Below, piece after piece: positions 7,049 to 11,386 of a stretch of DNA of 11,386 nucleotides. The translations under genes were made by a program, and so were the position numbers. Each line of letters begins with the position of its first letter. Position 1 is the first letter of the stretch. Under the pieces are notes generated by a model, which was not told the origin of the DNA, did not search any database, and was given only the letters and a program-made list of their open reading frames with translations. Source of the stretch: Candidatus Poseidoniaceae archaeon. Its GTDB lineage: Archaea; Thermoplasmatota; Poseidoniia; Poseidoniales; Poseidoniaceae. The stretch is from the NCBI GenBank assembly GCA_013329925.1, contig DUJK01000213.1:1-11386 (forward strand), in the 5' to 3' direction.

Positions 7049-8455
7049 TCAAACATTCACATTGCGAATTTCTGGTGTCTGATCGGCGATCATAAACTCA
7101 ATCAGAGCCGCCCACATAACAAATTCCATACTCTTTTCCAGTTCTTCTTGACCACCAACTTCTGCAATCATATTATCAAATGTATCTAACGGAGAATGGT
7201 ACGCACTGTAGTCTTCATCATAAGCCCCCAAGTGGAATATTGTTTGGGCACCAAGGTTACGGAATGTGACGTGGTCTGAACGACCAAAAGTATCCTCATG
7301 GACATCCATTACTAGATTGTAATGGTCATCCCAATGTTGGTCGCAACCTGCGCCATATTCGCCCTCAATTCTCATGTCCATTGGGGCGTTTAGTACATCA
7401 CGATGAACATAATCTAAGATGGTAGTAATTGCAACATCTTGCACTTCAGGATCAATATCTGGTCCAGACCAAGCATGATATGGAAATGGATCGCCATTGG
7501 CTTTTTTTGCCGGATAAGAAATTCCCATCATGTCCATATTTATGTAAAAGCGGAGTTCTTTGTCTTGAGGTAAGCAATAGTCACAATCATTATTGGCAAA
7601 CGCATTTGATCCCCGTAAACCTTCTTCCTCACTAGACCACAAAGCCAAGAATGTATCGCACTGAACTTCAATATCGACAAATGCCTTGGCATATAGCATG
7701 ATGGCAACAGTGCCCGCAGTGTTGTCATAGGCACCTTCGTACGTACCACCTCCTGGCGGTCCTCCAGGTACTGCAACATCCATGTGGGCGCCCATTCCTT
7801 GAACGCATGAATTGTCCTTACCTCTTTTCCAAGCAATAACATTTAGGCTCTCCGGTTCTGTAATGCTTAATGTATCAGAAACTCTCATTATGTTGGTTTC
7901 ATATCCTAGGCCCTCAAAATGCCCATGGAAAAAGGAAGCAGCTCTTTCAAATGCGGGGTTTGGCGACCCCATCCATCGATTGATGTAGCCGCCACATTGT
8001 GTTGAATCACTACAAACACTGGTTATGAAATCCATTTTTTCAAACCATTCAACACCACTAATTATTGGTGTACCATTAGTTAATTCCATCTCAAATGACT
8101 CGCCTTTGCCATTATCTTCTACAATGGTTATTCTAACATTTTCAGCATAAGGGGTTGGTAGTAATTTTCCATTCATTTGATTGCCTTCCACCATTGCATA
8201 GCCATTGGGAATTAGAGTGTCATCAATAAATAACAATACGTTATTGGGTACAGATATCGCTCGACCTTCACCAATCAAGAAGAAATCATTCCATTCCCCT
8301 GTTTTCAGTATAGCGGCACCAGGGGAGGTAAAATTAATTTGAAAATCAGCGATTTCTTGATCCGCTTCTATGGATTGTTCACCAAAACATCCAGATAACG
8401 TAGCAGTAAACATAATCAGGACTATGAATAAGCCCTTGATTGAAGATGTCTGCAT
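7049..8455 (-). CDS. M28 family zinc metallopeptidase, secreted lipoprotein
   Basis: The protein has 468 residues from the ATG at 8455. Residues 1-22 are a lipoprotein signal (hydrophobic IKGLFIVLIMF then TLSGC), so Cys23 should be lipid-modified and the enzyme tethered outside the cell. Residues about 40-130 may be a small beta domain. The peptidase domain has the full set of M28 di-zinc residues: H224 and D226 (GAHMD), bridging D244 (GAYDNTAG), catalytic E276 and ligand E277 (SSEEEGLRGS), D308 (INMDMMG) and H420 (YHSPLDT). M28 enzymes are aminopeptidases or carboxypeptidases that finish digestion of peptides, so a role in scavenging extracellular protein is likely. Several Cys (148, 154, 217, 266, 291, 294, 371) could form disulfides outside the cell. 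An upstream in-frame start at 8548 would add 31 residues read partly from the tRNA gene and would bury the signal peptide, so it is rejected. A modest AAAGGGA site precedes the chosen ATG. Confidence 0.92.
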   Translation of the reverse strand: MQTSSIKGLFIVLIMFTATLSGCFGEQSIEADQEIADFQINFTSPGAAILKTGEWNDFFLIGEGRAISVPNNVLLFIDDTLIPNGYAMVEGNQMNGKLLPTPYAENVRITIVEDNGKGESFEMELTNGTPIISGVEWFEKMDFITSVCSDSTQCGGYINRWMGSPNPAFERAASFFHGHFEGLGYETNIMRVSDTLSITEPESLNVIAWKRGKDNSCVQGMGAHMDVAVPGGPPGGGTYEGAYDNTAGTVAIMLYAKAFVDIEVQCDTFLALWSSEEEGLRGSNAFANNDCDYCLPQDKELRFYINMDMMGISYPAKKANGDPFPYHAWSGPDIDPEVQDVAITTILDYVHRDVLNAPMDMRIEGEYGAGCDQHWDDHYNLVMDVHEDTFGRSDHVTFRNLGAQTIFHLGAYDEDYSAYHSPLDTFDNMIAEVGGQEELEKSMEFVMWAALIEFMIADQTPEIRNVNV

Positions 8456-8480
8456 AAACTTCCCTTTCACAACTTGCTGA

Positions 8481-8491
8481 TATGCTTTATT
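8481..8491 (-). promoter_or_regulatory. Possible TATA-like element for the peptidase gene
   Basis: The 65-bp gap between the tRNA 3' end and the peptidase ATG contains AATAAAGCATA on the minus strand, centred about 30 bases before the ATG at 8455. The spacing would suit an archaeal TATA box giving a very short leader. The match is weak, and read-through from the tRNA transcript is an alternative. Confidence 0.25.
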
Positions 8492-8520
8492 GGTTTTGGT
8501 GCCCAACAAACCCTGTTGTT

Positions 8521-8595
8521 TGGTGCGGATAGCGGGAGTCGAACCCACGACATAAGGTTGGAAACCTCAGATGATAACCACTTCACCATATCCGC
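8521..8595 (-). tRNA. tRNA-Gly(UCC), CCA encoded
   Basis: The minus strand folds into a complete cloverleaf. The 7-bp acceptor stem is GCGGATA/TATCCGC. The D arm has stem GTGA/TCAT with one G-U pair. The anticodon stem TGAGG/CCTTA encloses loop TTTCCAA, giving anticodon UCC, which reads GGA glycine. The variable loop is four bases and the T arm is GTGGG-TTCGACT-CCCGC. The discriminator is A (8524), followed by a genomically encoded CCA (8521-8523). A73 on tRNA-Gly is typical of archaea and eukaryotes, whereas bacteria have U73, supporting an archaeal host. No intron is present. It lies 49 bp downstream of the surface-protein stop and 65 bp upstream of the peptidase start, all on the same strand. 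Confidence 0.95.
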
Positions 8596-8614
8596 GATAT
8601 TTCTGCCGAGAAGC

Positions 8615-8633
8615 ATTGACTCTTTGAGTCAAT
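8615..8633. repeat. Perfect inverted repeat between the surface-protein gene and tRNA-Gly
   Basis: ATTGACTC and GAGTCAAT form a perfect 8-bp stem around a three-base loop, 11 bp past the stop of the surface-protein gene and 19 bp before the tRNA 5' end. No T-run follows on the minus strand, so it is not a classical intrinsic terminator. It could stabilise the 3' end of the large mRNA, mark a processing point between mRNA and tRNA, or be a dyad protein-binding site upstream of the tRNA. Confidence 0.6.
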
Positions 8634-8644
8634 CGGTCGCCAAA

Positions 8645-11386
8645 TCATTCGAAACCTGGAGGCGGTGGCGGCACTTGTCTATTAAGGCCAAATTCAGCAC
8701 GAATATTTTGTGGTGTGGAATTTTGTCTTGAAATTCTAGCTTTTAGCACACTTTCAGCATGTTCTCGTCGTTCCTTATTCCTTCGAGTATTGTTAGCTTT
8801 TCCACGCACATACAATGTTCCCATCAAAGCGAATAGTATCAAAATACCAAGAGCAGCCTGAATAACTGGCTGTTTGAGCAATTTGTTGATTGTATCAGTT
8901 TGATCATCAATAGTATTGGTTTCTAGTCTAGAATCTTGAACATCTAGGGTAATGGTGATGCTATCCATGGCAACATCAGATCCAGGTTCTTTTGCCAGTA
9001 ATACCAACTGGTACTGTCCAAGCTGTATGGCTTCTCCAGAGAATACCACAACTTGTGTCCCACCAGAATCTGGAGTGAATATTAGTGTCTGTGTTGTTGT
9101 ATCGGCATCAATGCCGGTCATAGGTTGCCATTCAATTCTAATTCCTGCGTTGACCATTTCAGTAGTTACCGTACAAGTAAAAGTAAACCAATCACCACCA
9201 GCTAAGTCCAAGGTTATTTTCGCTATGTCACTAGTCAGTGTTGCTTCACCAGCATTTCTTGCTGGATCACTTGGCCAATGATCTAATTTGTAGGCTCCAG
9301 CGGTTTGATTATCCCCCCAACCATCGTCATCTGAATCAAGCCATTGAGATATTTCACTGGGGAAATCATCTTCAATATCTGCCCAGAAATCGTTATCAGA
9401 ATCAGGGCAACCATGCTTAGTGCCTTGATTAGATTGTCCAAATTCACTAGGGCAACTATCTCCCATAGTACCATTTTCATTGTCTCCGAATGAATCTCCA
9501 TCAGAGTCAAACCATTGTGTATTGTCTCCAAGCCACAAATCATTGTCATCACTAGCCCCATCAGAATCTTCATCAGGGCAACCATACCTATCAATTGTTG
9601 AAGTCCCTACAACGCTTGGGCATGCATCAGGAGTAGTACCATTTTGATTGTCGCCATAGCCATCACCGTCTTGGTCTGACCATTGTGTAGCGTCGTTAGG
9701 GAAGGCATCATCTCCCTGTGAAGTTCCGTCATTATCACCATCAGGGCAGCCAAACAAATCGATATTGGAATAGCCTTCTTCAGTTGGGCAATCATCTGCT
9801 TGGAATCCTGCTGGATTATCACCATAGCCATCTCCGTCTTGGTCAGCCCATTGAGTATCTTCTAAGGGGAAAGCATCTGCTCCATCGGTGAGGTTCCAGC
9901 CCGTATTACCTTGTGATGGCATCGTAACATCAGAATATCCATCACCATCGGTATCTGGGCAACCTGTACGATCATTAGTTGAATTCCCTGGAGCATTGAT
10001 ACAATTATCTTCAAGATCGTCAAATCCATCATTGTCGCTGTCCTGGGTCCTAGTTGGGTCGTCAGGGAAGGCATCACTTTCATTGGAAACGCCATCGCCA
10101 TCATTATCGACACACCCGTATCGATCGATAGTAGAAGTGCCTGCTATACCTGGGCAAGAATCAGCCTCTATTCCAGTGGCATTGTCACCATAGCCATCAC
10201 CATCTTGGTCTAACCATTGAGTAGGTGTCGATGGTAATTCATCGATTAGATTATCCCAGCCATCGCCATCATCATCTAGGCACCCCATGCGGTTTCCTAG
10301 GGTCGAATTGCCAAGAACACCTGGACAGGCGTCTGGATTTACCCCAGCGAGATTGTCACCATAGCCATCACCATCAACATCAGACCATTGAGTTGGCTCA
10401 TTTGGTTGTGCATCCTCGATATCGGCCCATCCGTCTTGATCTGTATCAAGGCATCCAAGTGTGTTGTTTTGCCATGAGTCTCCCCAAACGTTTGGACAAC
10501 TATCTGCTAGGTTGCCAGTTGGCTCATCACCATAGCCGTCAGAGTCAGTATCATTCCATTGACTGTTATCGTTAGGGAATACATCAGCACCATCATTGAA
10601 TCCCCAAGCAGAATCGCTATCTGAGTATCCATCTCCATCAGAATCTGGGCAACCTAATCTGTCTTGTGATGATGTTCCAGCAACGCCAGGGCAACTGTCG
10701 TCAGATGCGTCGTCTACGCCATCGCCGTCAGCATCAGCCCATATGCTGGCATCGCTTGGAAAGGCATCAGCTCCATTAGCAGCAGTCCAAACAGGCCCAT
10801 TAGCTCCTGTAGGGTCCGGGTCAGAATACCCATCTCCATCAGAATCGGGACAACCGTTGCGGTCATTATAGGAACTTCCCATGACACCAGGACATATATC
10901 TCCATCAGTACCAAGCGGATTGTCCCCAAATGTATCTCCATCAGCATCGACCCACTGAGTTACATCACTAGGCCAAAGGTCAGCCCCGTTTCCTGTAGTC
11001 CAACCACCATCAGGGTCAGAATACCCATCACCATCTGTATCCGGGCAACCAAATCTATCTTGTGAAGAGAATCCTTGAACTCCGATACAAGAATCTGGAT
11101 TATTTCCAGCAGGATTGTCACCATAACCATCATTGTCAGCGTCTATCCACTGAGTAGCGTCGGTGATGAACTCATCATCAGAATCAGCATATCCATCACT
11201 ATCAGAGTCGGGGCAACCAAAGTTGGCTAACTGGTTTGAAGTTCCATGAATAGATGGGCAGGAATCTGGATTGACGCCCGAAGGGTTATCGCCATAACCA
11301 TCTCCATCTTGGTCAGCCCATTGAGTAGGCTCTGAGGCAAAGGCATCTGCACCGTCAGCAATAGTCCAAACAGGGCCATTAGTTCC
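8645..11386 (-). CDS. Giant thrombospondin-type-3-like calcium-binding surface protein with C-terminal membrane anchor, 5'-truncated
   Basis: The frame stays open to the right edge, so the start lies outside; 913 residues are visible. Residues 1 to about 700 are acidic repeats alternating a QWxDxDGDGYGDN segment with CPxxxGxSxxDRxGCPDxDGDG, about 55-70 residues per unit with two Cys each. Asp-rich DxDxDG loops are the calcium-binding signature of thrombospondin type 3 repeats, so the array should be a rigid Ca-loaded, disulfide-stapled stalk. Residues about 714-820 look like one beta-sandwich domain. A membrane helix lies at about 840-861 (ALGILILFALMGTLYV), followed by a basic cytoplasmic tail ending PPPPPGFE. 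Orientation is thus extracellular repeats, then anchor, then tail. A role in adhesion, particle attachment or surface layering is likely but unproven. The Met at 10882 lies inside a repeat and is not a start. A tRNA follows 49 bp downstream. Confidence 0.88.
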   Translation of the reverse strand, partial: GTNGPVWTIADGADAFASEPTQWADQDGDGYGDNPSGVNPDSCPSIHGTSNQLANFGCPDSDSDGYADSDDEFITDATQWIDADNDGYGDNPAGNNPDSCIGVQGFSSQDRFGCPDTDGDGYSDPDGGWTTGNGADLWPSDVTQWVDADGDTFGDNPLGTDGDICPGVMGSSYNDRNGCPDSDGDGYSDPDPTGANGPVWTAANGADAFPSDASIWADADGDGVDDASDDSCPGVAGTSSQDRLGCPDSDGDGYSDSDSAWGFNDGADVFPNDNSQWNDTDSDGYGDEPTGNLADSCPNVWGDSWQNNTLGCLDTDQDGWADIEDAQPNEPTQWSDVDGDGYGDNLAGVNPDACPGVLGNSTLGNRMGCLDDDGDGWDNLIDELPSTPTQWLDQDGDGYGDNATGIEADSCPGIAGTSTIDRYGCVDNDGDGVSNESDAFPDDPTRTQDSDNDGFDDLEDNCINAPGNSTNDRTGCPDTDGDGYSDVTMPSQGNTGWNLTDGADAFPLEDTQWADQDGDGYGDNPAGFQADDCPTEEGYSNIDLFGCPDGDNDGTSQGDDAFPNDATQWSDQDGDGYGDNQNGTTPDACPSVVGTSTIDRYGCPDEDSDGASDDNDLWLGDNTQWFDSDGDSFGDNENGTMGDSCPSEFGQSNQGTKHGCPDSDNDFWADIEDDFPSEISQWLDSDDDGWGDNQTAGAYKLDHWPSDPARNAGEATLTSDIAKITLDLAGGDWFTFTCTVTTEMVNAGIRIEWQPMTGIDADTTTQTLIFTPDSGGTQVVVFSGEAIQLGQYQLVLLAKEPGSDVAMDSITITLDVQDSRLETNTIDDQTDTINKLLKQPVIQAALGILILFALMGTLYVRGKANNTRRNKERREHAESVLKARISRQNSTPQNIRAEFGLNRQVPPPPPGFE
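9300..11386 (-). repeat. Array of about 12 TSP3-like coding repeats
   Basis: Twelve QW/DxDGDG segments can be read. The DNA coding for QW lies near 11318, 11148, 10952, 10738, 10555, 10384, 10212, 10050, 9847, 9680, 9509 and 9343, spaced about 160-215 bp apart and always in frame. Units 4 (SIWADADGDGVDD) and 8 (TRTQDSDNDGFDD) are divergent: they lose the GDNxxG extension, and unit 8 loses the Trp. Some inter-motif segments are long and contain a GADAF-type loop with a Trp (before units 1, 3, 4, 5 and 9). Others are short, of the DAFPxDxTQW kind. The array continues beyond the right edge. Confidence 0.85.

Noticed and set aside
8456..8548. N-terminal extension of the M28 peptidase to an ATG at 8548
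   Set aside because: It would be read from the 3' part of the tRNA-Gly gene and would place 31 residues in front of a clear lipoprotein signal peptide. The ATG at 8455 is the better start.
8474..8731. Plus-strand open frame across the tRNA region
   Set aside because: It runs antisense through the tRNA and the 3' end of the surface-protein gene; its protein has the composition of a random frame, including tRNA-derived residues.
10880..10882. ATG at 10882 as the start of the surface protein
   Set aside because: The Met lies within a repeat unit (CPGVMGSS) and the same repeat pattern continues upstream without a stop to the window edge.
8952..10947. Several 60-116 codon open frames on both strands over the repeat array
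   Set aside because: They are shadows created by the biased, repetitive codons of the TSP3-like gene; none shows a domain, signal or start site of its own.
9300..11386. CRISPR-like array
   Set aside because: The regularly spaced repeats are long, imperfect and in frame, and encode acidic Cys-containing calcium-binding units; there are no short identical repeats with unique spacers.

Overview
The window looks like part of a planktonic archaeal genome, most probably Marine Group II/III Euryarchaeota (Poseidoniales or relatives). This is an inference from four things: the tRNA-Gly carries discriminator base A73 (usual in archaea and eukaryotes, U73 in bacteria) and an encoded CCA; DNA is moderately AT-rich with tight gene spacing; a very large calcium-binding repeat surface protein is anchored by one C-terminal membrane helix with a proline-rich PPPPPGFE tail; and a secreted M28 peptidase lipoprotein is present. 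A bacterial host is not excluded. No rRNA, mobile element, CRISPR array or phage gene was seen.

Layout. Positions 1-4137 (+) hold the 3' part of a multidomain fatty-acid/polyketide synthase-like gene: the end of a ketosynthase, three tandem acyl carrier domains, a ketoreductase with its structural half, and a C-terminal dehydratase-like double hotdog. A TAATG stop-start overlap leads into a Sfp-type phosphopantetheinyl transferase (4137-4916, +), the enzyme class that activates carrier domains. These two genes form a coupled pair for making an acyl or polyketide lipid. From 4917 to the right edge everything is on the minus strand. In transcription order (right to left) there is a giant thrombospondin-type-3-like repeat protein (cut by the right edge), tRNA-Gly(UCC), an M28 metallopeptidase lipoprotein, a membrane-anchored alpha/beta hydrolase, and a small three-helix MerT/MerC-like membrane protein. 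The last two sit 12 bp apart and probably share a transcript. The plus and minus blocks converge with no spacer at 4916/4917.

Working together: the synthase and transferase are clearly linked. The minus-strand genes suggest a cell-surface set (adhesin-like repeat protein, exported peptidase, membrane hydrolase), as expected for a heterotroph degrading particulate protein or lipid, but a common pathway is not shown. The points most worth a second look are: threonine at the phosphopantetheine attachment site in all three carrier domains despite the adjacent transferase; glutamate at the second catalytic position of the dehydratase; no acyltransferase between ketosynthase and carriers; a 12-bp tandem duplication that doubles the stop-start junction; and higher-order structure in the surface-protein repeat array.
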